The notes under the pieces were generated by a model. The model was not told the DNA's origin. It worked only from the letters and a program-made list of their open reading frames with translations, and ran no database searches. A DNA stretch of 64,000 nt from Nonomuraea soli (GTDB lineage Bacteria > Actinomycetota > Actinomycetes > Streptosporangiales > Streptosporangiaceae), in assembly GCF_013761175.1 (NCBI RefSeq), contig NZ_JACDUR010000004.1, positions 868,001 to 932,000 of the forward strand, given 5' to 3'. Positions 45,801-53,225 of this stretch are shown here, piece after piece (within the stretch, counting starts at the first letter, position 1; every line of letters starts with the position of its first letter). The translations under genes were made by a program, and so were the position numbers.

Positions 45801-45913
45801 AACCGGCGGCCCCCGCCCCGCCGCCCTCGGCGGACCGGGTCCGCAGCCGGTTGTCCAGCTTCCAGCAGGGTGTCCGGCGTGGCCGCGCCGAGCTCAACGA
45901 GCAGGAGGACTGA
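42836..45913 (+). CDS. cvnA: conservon sensor kinase-like protein CvnA (copy 1)
   Basis: A 1025-residue membrane sensor. Transmembrane helix at about 48-68, an extracellular NIT (nitrate/nitrite sensing type) four-helix domain to about residue 350, second transmembrane helix (ILVLLLLVLLLTVAIARSMV), HAMP (VSPLRRLRSEALEIAG), a dimerisation region with [20 protein letters not shown], and an HATPase domain ([42 protein letters not shown]). The last 350 residues are a low-complexity Pro/Ser/Phe-rich tail with PSFGSNDQ repeats and a conserved end ([27 protein letters not shown]). GTG 42836. It signals to the CvnBCD proteins encoded next. Confidence 0.93.
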   Translation: MTTRNNVPDPGTGGAWPDQGGAPKGRRDRQKRSMPKFALRNWRVRWRLTALILVPTIAGVTLAGARVVTSIESVGSYTRVATAAETAGRLRETLQAIGLERDTVGWYVISGNNKSLREHSEARVKDTDRAIARVLDDLATIDDSYGTRAAERAKSAAASLRGLPSVRKEKNPARYSGVIDNLLRLHEELSLTTNDPQIVGQLRGLSALARAKEAISQQRIMLLQASYQDGATTAQQVEDFIAMRDRQKSAVSAFGSEAGSKAALDLSSALNQEKFYKTELTKARAIVLAGSKGASGVTLQKRLIADDAKGITAWFNDNSWVVEQIRTQVENKYAEQALLRAEELREAEVRNAILAGVAILVLLLLVLLLTVAIARSMVSPLRRLRSEALEIAGIRLPDVVRNLRVSGETTPPDVLPIPIDGKDEIGEVAQAFDEVHRQAVRLAAEEAELRGNISAMFVNLSRRTQTLVERQISLIDGLEKGEQDGGRLADLFKLDHLATRMRRNSENLLVLAGHEPARRRSQPARLVDVVRAALSEVEDYERVQVRVHRATMVVGSAANDLVHLVAELVENAVQFSPKNSQVGVSSSVIEGGGALLSVSDSGISMTDEEIAEANRRLAEPPVVDVSVSRRMGLFVVGRLALRHGIRVQLRKGEGSGLIAMILLPQSLIPDSGQQPAPQRPAFGGNQNYQPQPNGAFPSYGDSWDTTGGASAQRQGLGSFTADTTGSFSQPSAFTPGSHPSFPSNPGSYPSLENAAFPSLDNANFPSFPSGDNPLPQREPRPHGDEAQGQPAFGDQRPGSAFPSFGSNDQPSHNPYPSFGSNDQGGGSFPSFGQNEPQTGAFSRPTGGFPNPMPAPHSAGELRRPPHQPPSVEVSPMEPEREEFLPIFAAVESAWFRRPDATSDTQRPAAPAASGPPAGSAAPEERDSPAPAVPSGEDAWRTAADAGWRAAQAASDPSLGGITQAGLPRRTPKANLVPGTVSQSAQPQPQPAAPAPPPSADRVRSRLSSFQQGVRRGRAELNEQED
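45239..45304 (+). repeat. 24-bp exact repeat in cvnA1 tail
   Basis: The 24 bases at 45239-45262 recur exactly at 45281-45304 (period 42), encoding PSFGSNDQ twice; a third partial copy PSFGQNE follows near 45318. Part of the low-complexity tail. Confidence 0.85.
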
Positions 45914-45915
45914 GC

Positions 45916-45969
45916 GTGAGCGAGCTTAAGAATCTGCGCACGCTTGCGATCAAGGAGGAAGTAGCGTGA
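45916..45969 (+). CDS. 17-codon micro-ORF between cvnA and cvnB
   Basis: GTG-initiated ORF encoding M/V-SELKNLRTLAIKEEVA. AGGAGG at 45903-45908 is exactly seven bases from the GTG, an ideal ribosome site, and the TGA overlaps the cvnB GTG (GTGA). The peptide is amphipathic and Leu/Lys/Glu-rich. Conservon 2 has no counterpart (cvnA2 and cvnB2 overlap). It may be a real small protein or a translational coupling leader for cvnB; function unknown. Confidence 0.5.
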   Translation: MSELKNLRTLAIKEEVA

Positions 45970-46388
45970 CGACCCTCAGTCATGAGGCTCATCGGTTCGA
46001 CTGGTTGATCACCGACTTCGTGCGCAACACCCCCGGTGTCGCCCACGCCGTCGTGGTCTCCGCCGACGGACTGTGCCTGGCCGCCTCCGAGGGCTTCCCC
46101 CCGGACCGCGCCGACCAGCTCGCCGCGGTCTCGGCCGGGCTGCTCTCGCTCACCGTGGGCGCCTCCCGGGTGTTCGAGGGTGGCGCCGTGACGCAGACAG
46201 TCGTGGAGATGCAGCGTGGACTGCTGCTGGTCATGGCGATCAGCGACGGCTCCGTGCTCACCGTCCTGGCCGCTCCCGACTGCGACATGGGACTGGTGGC
46301 CTACCAGATGACCCTGCTGGTCGACCGGGCCGGACAGGCGCTGACGCCGTCGCTCCGGGCCGAGCTGCAGGCCGCGCGGATCCGGTGA
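45966..46388 (+). CDS. cvnB: Roadblock/LC7 domain protein CvnB (copy 1)
   Basis: A 140-residue Roadblock/LC7-fold protein (FDWLITDFVRNTPGVAHAVVVSADGLCLA, DRADQLAAVSAGLLSL, VEMQRGLLLVMAISDGS, CDMGLVAYQM). Acts as partner or regulator of the CvnD GTPase, in the manner of MglB. GTG 45966 has AAGGAGG seven bases upstream. Confidence 0.95.
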   Translation: MTTLSHEAHRFDWLITDFVRNTPGVAHAVVVSADGLCLAASEGFPPDRADQLAAVSAGLLSLTVGASRVFEGGAVTQTVVEMQRGLLLVMAISDGSVLTVLAAPDCDMGLVAYQMTLLVDRAGQALTPSLRAELQAARIR

Positions 46389-46389
46389 T

Positions 46390-46758
46390 GTGATGGTGTA
46401 CGGCGCCGACGGCGCGGGGGAGGACGAACCCCTGTTCCGCCCGTATGCGGTGACGGGCGGCCGGTCGGAACCTCGCTATCACCTCGCGATGGAGACCCTG
46501 GTCTCCTCCATGTCGATCCCGGACGACGAGCTCGCCCTGCTCACCCCCGAGCAGGAGGCCATCATGCAGTTGTGCAGGACCTTCCGCTCCGTGGCGGAGA
46601 TCTCGGCTCTGCTGCGTGTCCCGCTGGGGGTGGCCCGCGTGCTGGTCGCGGACATGTCCGACGAAGGACTCGTCCGCCTGCACCAGCCGCAGCTGAAGCA
46701 GGGACAGCCAGACCTCACTATGCTCGAAAGGGTGCTCAGTGGACTTCGCAGGCTCTAG
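46390..46758 (+). CDS. cvnC: DUF742 protein CvnC (copy 1)
   Basis: A 122-residue DUF742 protein with LFRPYAVTGGRSEPRYHLAMETLVS and a winged-helix-like C-terminal part (FRSVAEISALLRVPLGVARVLVADMSDEGLVRL). Part of the membrane-associated Cvn complex. GTG 46390 or ATG 46393. The last 20 bases overlap cvnD. Confidence 0.94.
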   Translation: MMVYGADGAGEDEPLFRPYAVTGGRSEPRYHLAMETLVSSMSIPDDELALLTPEQEAIMQLCRTFRSVAEISALLRVPLGVARVLVADMSDEGLVRLHQPQLKQGQPDLTMLERVLSGLRRL

Positions 46759-47323
46759 CCCCGGGCTGACTTCCACGAAGATCGTGGTAGCCGGTGGCTT
46801 CGGCGTCGGCAAGACGACGTTCGTGGGCGCCGTGTCCGAGATCCTCCCGCTGACGACCGAGGCGGTCATGACCGACGCCTCGGCGAGCGTGGACGACCTG
46901 TCGCTCACGCCGACCAAGCAGACCACCACGGTCGCGATGGACTTCGGCCGGCTCTCGCTCGACCGTGACCTGATCCTGTACCTGTTCGGCACGCCCGGAC
47001 AGCACCGGTTCTGGTTCATGTGGGACGACCTGGTGCGCGGCGCCATCGGCGCCGTGGTCCTGGTCGACACCCGCCGCCTGGCCGACAGCTTCCCGGCGAT
47101 CGACTACTTCGAAGAGGCCAAGCTGCCCTTCGTGATCGCGATCAACGGCTGGGACGGCTCCTTCCTGCACGGCGAGGACGAGGTACGCGAGGCTCTCGCG
47201 CTCTCGCCGCACGTGCCGATCGTGCGCACCGACGCGCGCCACCGCGAGGCGGTCAAGCAGACGCTGATCACGCTCGTTGAGCACGTCGTGCGCATCCGCG
47301 CCGCCTACGGGGCGCCGGCCTAG
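46739..47323 (+). CDS. cvnD: small GTPase CvnD (copy 1)
   Basis: A 194-residue MglA/Ras-like GTPase: P-loop GGFGVGKTT, switch II FGTPGQHRF, and the base-specificity motif NGWD in place of NKxD. It is the switch component of the conservon. GTG 46739, overlapping cvnC by 20 bases. Followed by a terminator. Confidence 0.95.
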   Translation: MDFAGSSPGLTSTKIVVAGGFGVGKTTFVGAVSEILPLTTEAVMTDASASVDDLSLTPTKQTTTVAMDFGRLSLDRDLILYLFGTPGQHRFWFMWDDLVRGAIGAVVLVDTRRLADSFPAIDYFEEAKLPFVIAINGWDGSFLHGEDEVREALALSPHVPIVRTDARHREAVKQTLITLVEHVVRIRAAYGAPA

Positions 47324-47340
47324 GCACGCACACCCCTCTC

Positions 47341-47372
47341 ACCGGTTCCGGCGCCCGCCGGAACCGGTTTTC
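47341..47372 (+). terminator. terminator after conservon 1
   Basis: 12-bp perfect stem ACCGGTTCCGGC (47341-47352) with GCCGGAACCGGT (47357-47368), four-base loop, followed by TTTTCGGGTTTT. Ends the cvn operon before kdpD. Confidence 0.88.
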
Positions 47373-47442
47373 GGGTTTTCCGGCCGTCGGTCCCGGCTAC
47401 CGGCCTGGATAGGGTGAAGGGGCTGATCGAGAGGGGATCGAC

Positions 47443-49947
47443 GTGCCGCGGGGCAGGTTGAGGGTCTATCTGGGCGCCGCGCCCGGGGTGGGCAAGACCT
47501 TCGCCATGCTCGGGGAGGGGCGCCGGGCCAGGGATCGCGGGCGCGACGTGGTCGTCGGCTTCGTCGAGACCCACGGCAGGGCGCACACCGCCGAGCTGCT
47601 CGACGGCCTGGAGGTCGTCCCGCGCGCGCTGGTCCAGCATCGGGGCAGGAGCTTCACCGAGCTCGACGTGGAGGCGGTGCTGGCCCGCGCACCCAGGCTG
47701 GTGCTGATCGACGAGCTGGCCCACACCAACGTGCCGGGCTCGCGCAACGCCAAGCGCTGGCAGGACGTCGAGGAGATCCTCGAGGCGGGCGTCAACGTCA
47801 TCTCGACGCTCAACGTGCAGCACCTGGAGTCGCTCAACGACGTGGTGCACGAGATCACCGGGGTGCAGCAGCGCGAGACCGTCCCCGACGAGGTCGTACG
47901 GCGGGCCGACCAGGTCGAGCTCGTCGACATGGCGCCGGAGGCGCTGCGGCGGCGCCTGGCGCACGGCAACGTCTACCCTCCCGAGAAGGTCGACGCCGCG
48001 CTGTCCAACTACTTCCGCGAGGGCAACCTCACGGCGCTGCGCGAACTGGCGCTGCTGTGGGTGGCGGGCAAGGTCGACGAGCAGCTCGACCGCTACCGCG
48101 CCGACCACGGCATCCGCGGCACCTGGGAGGCTCGCGAGCGGGTGGTGGTCGCCCTGACCGGCGGGCCCGAGGGCGACACGCTCATCAGGCGGGCGGCCAG
48201 GGTCGCCGACCGCAGCAAGGGCGCCGATCTGCTGGCCGTCCACGTGACCAGTGCCGACGGGCTGGCGACAGGCGATCCCGCCCAGCTGGCACGCCAGCGC
48301 GGTCTGGTCGAGTCGCTCGGCGGCACCTACCACCAGGTGGTCGGCGACGACATTCCCAAGGCGCTGCTGGAGTTCGCCTCCGCGGTGAACGCCACCCAGC
48401 TCGTGCTCGGGGCCTCGCGGCGCGGGCGCCTGGCCCAGCTGCTGTCGCGAGGCGTCGGCGTGGAGACGATCGCCCAGTCGGGCTCCATCGACGTCCACAT
48501 GATCACGCACGCGGAGGCCAAGCGGGGCAGGCGGCGCCGCCAGCGTTCCAGGGCCGCGCTGACCCGGCGGCGGCGGCTGACCGGCTGGGCGATGGCGCTG
48601 CTGGGCATGCCGGGCCTGGCCGCCGTCCTGATCCCGGCCCGCGACGAGCTGTCGCTGCCCAGCCAGATCCTCTTCTTCCTGGTGCTGACCGTGGCGGTCG
48701 CGCTGGTCGGCGGCATGTGGCCGGCGGTCACCGCGGCGGTGGCGGGCTCGGTGCTGCTCAACTACTACTTCACCTCGCCGCTGCACGAGTTCATGATCAG
48801 CAGTCCCGACAACTTCTTCGCCCTGGTCGTGTTCGTGCTGGTGGCGGTCGCGGTGAGCAGCATCGTCGACACCGCCGCCCGCCGCACCAGAGAGGCGGCC
48901 CAGGCCGGCGCCGACGCCGAGATCCTGGCCACGCTGGCCGGACACGTGCTGCGCGGGGAGTCGGCCCTGCCGTCGCTGCTGGCGCGCCTGCGCGAGACCT
49001 TCGGCCTGGGCGCCGCGACCCTGCTCGAACGCTCCGCCGACCAGGAGTGGCGGATCGTCGCCACCTCGGGCGGGCCGCCCTGCGCCACCCCCGCGCAGGG
49101 CGACACCGACGTGGTGATCGACGAGAACCTGGTGCTCGCCGCCAGGGGCGAGCCGCTGGAGGCCGCCGATCGCCGGGTCCTGGAGGCCTTCGCCGCCGAG
49201 ATCGCGGTGGCGCTGCGCCACCAGCGGCTGGCCGAGGCCGCGTCGCGCGCCCAGCCGCTGGCCGAGGCCGATCGTATGCGGACCGCGCTGCTCGCGGCCG
49301 TCAGCCACGACCTGCGCACCCCGCTGGCCTCGGCCAAGGCGGCGGTCGACTCGCTGCTGTCGACGGAGGTCGACTGGTCGCCCGGCGACCGCCGCGAGCT
49401 GCTGGTCACCGCGGAGGAGTCGCTGGTCAAGCTGAACCGGCTGGTCGTCAACCTGCTCGACATGAGCAGGCTGCAGGCGGGTGTGCTCGGCGTGGCCGCG
49501 CAGCCGGTGGCGCTGGAGGAGATCGTGCCCCGCGCGGTCGACGAGCTGGGCCCGCTGGCCGACCGGGTCGAGGGCGACATCTCCTTCGAGCTGCCGGAGG
49601 TCGTGGCCGACCCGGCGCTGCTCGAACGGGTCCTGGTCAACCTGATGGCCAACGCGGTCCGATACAGTCCGGCCGACCGCACCGTGCTGGTGAGCGCCAG
49701 CCGGCACGGAGGCCAGGTGGAGATCCGCGTGGCCGACCGCGGCCCCGGCATCCCGCCGGAGGCGCACGAGCGGGTCTTCCAGCCCTTCCAGCGGCTGGGC
49801 GACCGCGACAACCACAGCGGCGTCGGGCTGGGCCTGGCCCTGTCGCGTGGCCTGACCGAGGCCATGGGTGGCACCCTGACACCGGAGGAGACACCCGGGG
49901 GAGGCCTCACCATGACCCTGACACTGCCGATCAAGGAAAGACCATGA
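47443..49947 (+). CDS. kdpD: osmosensitive K+ sensor histidine kinase
   Basis: An 834-residue KdpD. N-terminal KdpD domain with Walker A GAAPGVGKT (about residue 13) and LIDELAHTNVPGSRNAKRW, a universal-stress-protein-like domain (about 235-355), four transmembrane segments (about 385-480), a GAF-like region, the phospho-acceptor His622 in AAVSHDLRTPLAS, and an HATPase domain (LMANAVRYSP, DRGPGIPPEA, GVGLGLALSRGL). Senses K+ limitation or osmotic stress and phosphorylates KdpE. GTG 47443. Its stop overlaps kdpE (ATGA). No kdpFABC in the window. Confidence 0.95.
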   Translation: MPRGRLRVYLGAAPGVGKTFAMLGEGRRARDRGRDVVVGFVETHGRAHTAELLDGLEVVPRALVQHRGRSFTELDVEAVLARAPRLVLIDELAHTNVPGSRNAKRWQDVEEILEAGVNVISTLNVQHLESLNDVVHEITGVQQRETVPDEVVRRADQVELVDMAPEALRRRLAHGNVYPPEKVDAALSNYFREGNLTALRELALLWVAGKVDEQLDRYRADHGIRGTWEARERVVVALTGGPEGDTLIRRAARVADRSKGADLLAVHVTSADGLATGDPAQLARQRGLVESLGGTYHQVVGDDIPKALLEFASAVNATQLVLGASRRGRLAQLLSRGVGVETIAQSGSIDVHMITHAEAKRGRRRRQRSRAALTRRRRLTGWAMALLGMPGLAAVLIPARDELSLPSQILFFLVLTVAVALVGGMWPAVTAAVAGSVLLNYYFTSPLHEFMISSPDNFFALVVFVLVAVAVSSIVDTAARRTREAAQAGADAEILATLAGHVLRGESALPSLLARLRETFGLGAATLLERSADQEWRIVATSGGPPCATPAQGDTDVVIDENLVLAARGEPLEAADRRVLEAFAAEIAVALRHQRLAEAASRAQPLAEADRMRTALLAAVSHDLRTPLASAKAAVDSLLSTEVDWSPGDRRELLVTAEESLVKLNRLVVNLLDMSRLQAGVLGVAAQPVALEEIVPRAVDELGPLADRVEGDISFELPEVVADPALLERVLVNLMANAVRYSPADRTVLVSASRHGGQVEIRVADRGPGIPPEAHERVFQPFQRLGDRDNHSGVGLGLALSRGLTEAMGGTLTPEETPGGGLTMTLTLPIKERP

Positions 49948-50612
49948 CCCGCGTCCTCGTCGTCGACGACGAACCGCAGATCCTGCGCGCGTTGCGCATC
50001 AACCTGGCCGCCAGGCACTACGAGGTGGCCGAGGCCGCCGACGGCGGCGAGGCGCTGCGGCTGGCCGCGGAGTTCCGGCCCGACGTGGTCGTCCTCGACC
50101 TCGGCCTGCCCGACATCGACGGGGTCGACGTGATCCACGGCATCAGGGGCTGGAGCTCGATGCCGATCCTGGTGCTGTCGGGCCGGGCGGGCAACCAGGA
50201 CAAGGTGGAGGCCCTCGACGCGGGCGCCGACGACTACGTCACCAAGCCGTTCAACATCGAGGAGCTGCTGGCGCGCCTGCGGGCGGTGACCCGGCGCAGC
50301 GTGCTGCACGAGGAGGGCCTGTCGAAGATCAAGATCGGCGACCACCTGGTCGACCTGACCAGCAAGACGGTCTCGGGCGACGTACGGCTGACGCCGACCG
50401 AGTGGCACATCCTGCAGATCCTCCTGCACAACCCCGGCAAACTGGTCAGCCAGCGGCAGTTGCTGACCGAGGTCTGGGGGACCAAGTACCTCAGGGAGAC
50501 CCACTACCTGCGTCAGTACCTGGGCCAGCTGCGGCGCAAGCTGGAGCGTGACCCCGCGCACCCGGTCCACCTGATCACCGAGCCGGGCATGGGTTACCGC
50601 TTCCAGCCCTGA
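49944..50612 (+). CDS. kdpE: KdpE response regulator
   Basis: A 222-residue OmpR/PhoB-family regulator: receiver domain with the acidic pair VVDDEP, phospho-acceptor Asp in VVVLDLGLPD, and YVTKPF; winged-helix output with LTPTEWHILQILLHNPGKLVSQRQLLTEVWG (read in parts) and YIR-like HYLRQYLGQLRRKLE. Activates kdpFABC in other bacteria. The last codons and the stop are the first unit of a four-copy 20-bp tandem repeat. Confidence 0.96.
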   Translation: MTRVLVVDDEPQILRALRINLAARHYEVAEAADGGEALRLAAEFRPDVVVLDLGLPDIDGVDVIHGIRGWSSMPILVLSGRAGNQDKVEALDAGADDYVTKPFNIEELLARLRAVTRRSVLHEEGLSKIKIGDHLVDLTSKTVSGDVRLTPTEWHILQILLHNPGKLVSQRQLLTEVWGTKYLRETHYLRQYLGQLRRKLERDPAHPVHLITEPGMGYRFQP

Positions 50613-50674
50613 GCTACCGCTGCCAGTCCTGAGCTACCGCTGCCAGCCCTGAGCTACCGCTTCCGGCCCTGAGC
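50595..50674 (+). repeat. four tandem 20-bp copies of the kdpE 3' end with stop codon
   Basis: Units at 50595-50614, 50615-50634, 50635-50654 and 50655-50674, consensus TACCGCTKCCAGYCCTGAGC, differing at one to three positions. Unit 1 is the authentic kdpE end including its TGA; each later copy repeats the TGA. The unit length is not a multiple of three. Confidence 0.92.
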
Positions 50675-50688
50675 CGCGAGAGTCGGCC

Positions 50689-51444
50689 TCAGTCGCGCAC
50701 CAGCGCCTCGACGCCGTCGAGGATACGTTCCAGGCCGAACTCGAAGGCGTGGTCCGGGTCGTAGGCCGACTGGTGGGCCTCGCCCGCCGCCTGGCCGACG
50801 CGGGTGGCGACGGGGTAGCGGGTGGTGTCGGCGATGCGCGCGAGGAACGGCGCGTGCGCGGCCCACCACTGCTCGTCCGAGAGCCCGGTGGCCTGCTCGG
50901 CGCGGGCCACGTCGACGGCACCGCGCGCGCTGCCGTGCACGAAGTCGGTGACGAGGGTCAGCACGGAGTCCATCTCGATGTCGGTCAGGCCGATGCCGTC
51001 GATGGCGCGCAGCTCGTATTCGTACTTGGCGGTCACGTTGGGCCCGAGCACCGGCCGGTTGCTGGCCACCTGGAGCAGCCAGGGATGGCGCAGGTAGAGC
51101 GCCCAGTTCTCGCGGGCGATGTGGCGCAGCCGGTCGCGCCAGCCGCCGGTCACGTCCGCGGGCCGGTCGGTCTCGCCGTAGACGGTGTCGAGCATGACGT
51201 CGAGCAGTTCGGGCTTGCCCGGCACGTAGGTGTACAGGGACATGGTGCCGACGCCGAGTCTCTCGGCGACCCTGCGCATCGACAACGCCTGCAGGCCCTC
51301 CTCGTCGGCGACGGCGATGGCCGCGCGGACGATGCGGTCGACGTTGAGCTCCGGCTTGCCCTTGCGGCTGGGCTTCTCGCTGGTGCGCCAGAGCAGCGCC
51401 AGGCTGCGGGCGGGGTCGCCCTTGCCTGAGTACTCGGTGGTCAT
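50689..51444 (-). CDS. TetR family transcriptional regulator with TetR-type C domain
   Basis: A 251-residue regulator: N-terminal extension of about 40 residues, helix-turn-helix IVRAAIAVADEEGLQALSMRRVAERLGVGTMSLYTYV (read in parts, about residues 38-85), then a helical ligand domain resembling the TetR_C family of drug-responsive repressors. ATG 51444 lies five bases from a perfect palindrome. Divergent from an ABC exporter, so it probably represses that exporter and itself. Confidence 0.92.
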   Translation of the reverse strand: MTTEYSGKGDPARSLALLWRTSEKPSRKGKPELNVDRIVRAAIAVADEEGLQALSMRRVAERLGVGTMSLYTYVPGKPELLDVMLDTVYGETDRPADVTGGWRDRLRHIARENWALYLRHPWLLQVASNRPVLGPNVTAKYEYELRAIDGIGLTDIEMDSVLTLVTDFVHGSARGAVDVARAEQATGLSDEQWWAAHAPFLARIADTTRYPVATRVGQAAGEAHQSAYDPDHAFEFGLERILDGVEALVRD

Positions 51445-51448
51445 GATT

Positions 51449-51505
51449 CGTACGGTACACCGTACGCTTGCCTTCAATGAACCGTATGCTGTACGGTACG
51501 CCGTA
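51449..51505. promoter_or_regulatory. TetR operators between regulator and ABC exporter
   Basis: Site 1: CGTACGGT-AC-ACCGTACG, perfect 8-2-8 palindrome (51449-51466). Site 2: ACCGTA-TGCTG-TACGGT (51481-51497), overlapped by TACGG-TACG-CCGTA (51492-51505), which touches the exporter ATG. All share the half-site TACGGT/ACCGTA. Confidence 0.85.
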
Positions 51506-52431
51506 TGATTAACGCGCAGGGCTTGAGAAAGGTCTACGGAGACCGGGCCGCGCTCGACGGGTTCGACCTCGAGGTGCGCGAAGGCACCGTCTGCGGCCTG
51601 CTCGGGCCGAACGGAGCGGGCAAGACGACGGCGGTGCGCATCCTGACCACGCTCCTGCGGCCCGACGGCGGCAGGGCCGAGGTCGCCGGATTCGACGTGA
51701 CCCGCCAGGGCGGCCAGGTGCGGCGGAGCATCGGCCTGGTCGGCCAGAACGCGGCGCTCGACGAACTGCTCAGCGGCCGTCAGAACCTGGAGCTGTTCGG
51801 CCGCCTCTACCACCTGGGCGCCAGGCGGGCGCGAGTCAGGGCGCAGGAGCTCCTGGAGCGCTTCGGCCTCGACGACACCGGCGGCAAACCGGTCAGGACC
51901 TACTCGGGCGGCATGCGCCGCCGCCTCGACCTGGCCGCGGGGATGATCCTCTCGCCGCCGGTGCTCTTCCTCGACGAGCCCACGACCGGCCTGGACCCGC
52001 GCAGCCGCAGCGAGGTCTGGAAGGCCGTGCGCGACCTGGTCGCGGAGGGCGCCACGGTGCTGCTGACCACGCAGTACCTGGAGGAGGCCGACCAGCTCGC
52101 CGACCGCATCTCGGTGATCGACGCCGGTCGTGTGGTCGCCGAGGGCACGGCCGACGAGCTCAAGTCGGGGATCGGCGGCGACCGCCTCGACGTGGTCGTC
52201 CGGCACGCCGGGGACCTGGGCGAGGCGGCGGCGGTGCTGGAGCGGATCGCGGGAGGCGCCGCGGAACACGACCCCGACACCCGCCACGTCAGCGTCCCGG
52301 TGCGCGACCGCATCGCCGCGCTGACCGAGGCGGCCGCGGCGCTGAAGTCCATCGAGATCGAGGACCTGGCGGTGCGGCGCCCGACCCTCGACGAGGTGTT
52401 CCTCGACCTGACCCAGAAGGCGGAGAAATGA
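51505..52431 (+). CDS. ABC exporter ATPase, DrrA family
   Basis: A 308-residue DrrA-like ATPase: Walker A GPNGAGKT, LVGQNAALDE, signature YSGGMRRRLDLAAGM, Walker B LFLDEPTTGLDP, TTQYLEEA, and the C-terminal LAVRRPTLDEVFLDLT. No ribosome site fits between operator and ATG, so the message is probably leaderless. Coupled to its permease by ATGA. Drug-resistance type exporter under the divergent TetR. Confidence 0.93.
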   Translation: MINAQGLRKVYGDRAALDGFDLEVREGTVCGLLGPNGAGKTTAVRILTTLLRPDGGRAEVAGFDVTRQGGQVRRSIGLVGQNAALDELLSGRQNLELFGRLYHLGARRARVRAQELLERFGLDDTGGKPVRTYSGGMRRRLDLAAGMILSPPVLFLDEPTTGLDPRSRSEVWKAVRDLVAEGATVLLTTQYLEEADQLADRISVIDAGRVVAEGTADELKSGIGGDRLDVVVRHAGDLGEAAAVLERIAGGAAEHDPDTRHVSVPVRDRIAALTEAAAALKSIEIEDLAVRRPTLDEVFLDLTQKAEK

Positions 52432-53225
52432 TCACGGACGCACGCTGGGCGCTGGCCGACGGATGGACGGTGGCCAGGCGCGACCTGCTCCACTGGGTGG
52501 TGCAACCGGCCTCCGCGATCTTCGGGCTGATCTTCCCCGTCATGATCACGCTGGTCTTCGGCTATCTGTTCGGCGGGGCCGTGGCCGTACCGGAGGGCGC
52601 GAACTACTTCGACTTCCTCATGCCCGGCATGTACGGCATGACGATGCTCTTCGGGCTGTCGGCCACGATGGTCGCGGTGACCACCGACGCCTCCAAGGGC
52701 GTGACCGACCGCTTCCGCTCGATGCCCATGTCGCCCTCGGCCGTGCTGCTCGGCCGCAGCATCGCCGACCTGCTGCACTCGGCGCTGCTGCTGGTCCTCA
52801 TGCTCGGCACCGGCCTGGCCGTCGGCTGGCGGCCGGTCAACGGCCCCGGCCAGGCGATGGCCGCCGTCGGCCTGCTCCTGCTGCTGCGCCTTGCGCTGTT
52901 GTGGGCGGGCATCTACCTGGGCCTGCTGGTCAGGGATCCGGGCGCGGTCGTCGCGGTCCAGACCCTGGAGTTCCCGATCGGCTTCCTGTCGAACGCCTTC
53001 GTCGCGCCCGGCAGCATGCCGGGCTGGCTGGGCGCGATAGCGGAGTGGAACCCGCTGTCGTCCACGGTCGCCGCCACGCGGGAGCTGTTCGGCAACCCGT
53101 CGTGGGGCGGCGAGTCATGGGTCGCCCAGCACCCGGTGCTCATGGCGCTCGTGTGGCCGTTGGCGCTGCTGGCGATCTTCTTCCCGCTGTCGGTGCGCGC
53201 CTACCGTCAGCTGGAACGCCGGTAG
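52428..53225 (+). CDS. ABC-2 type exporter permease, DrrB family
   Basis: A 265-residue membrane protein with six transmembrane segments and the ABC-2 motifs [49 protein letters not shown] and [17 protein letters not shown]. Works with the preceding ATPase. Its 3' end overlaps the convergent GMC oxidoreductase gene by 19 bases. Confidence 0.93.
   Translation: MITDARWALADGWTVARRDLLHWVVQPASAIFGLIFPVMITLVFGYLFGGAVAVPEGANYFDFLMPGMYGMTMLFGLSATMVAVTTDASKGVTDRFRSMPMSPSAVLLGRSIADLLHSALLLVLMLGTGLAVGWRPVNGPGQAMAAVGLLLLLRLALLWAGIYLGLLVRDPGAVVAVQTLEFPIGFLSNAFVAPGSMPGWLGAIAEWNPLSSTVAATRELFGNPSWGGESWVAQHPVLMALVWPLALLAIFFPLSVRAYRQLERR

Noticed and set aside
47320-49815. 831-residue minus-strand frame opposite kdpD
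   Set aside because: Antisense shadow of kdpD with low-complexity composition and no start signal or domain.
50595-50674. Tandem repeats considered as an attachment site or integron-like element
   Set aside because: No integrase, recombinase or tRNA nearby, and the first unit is plainly the kdpE coding end.
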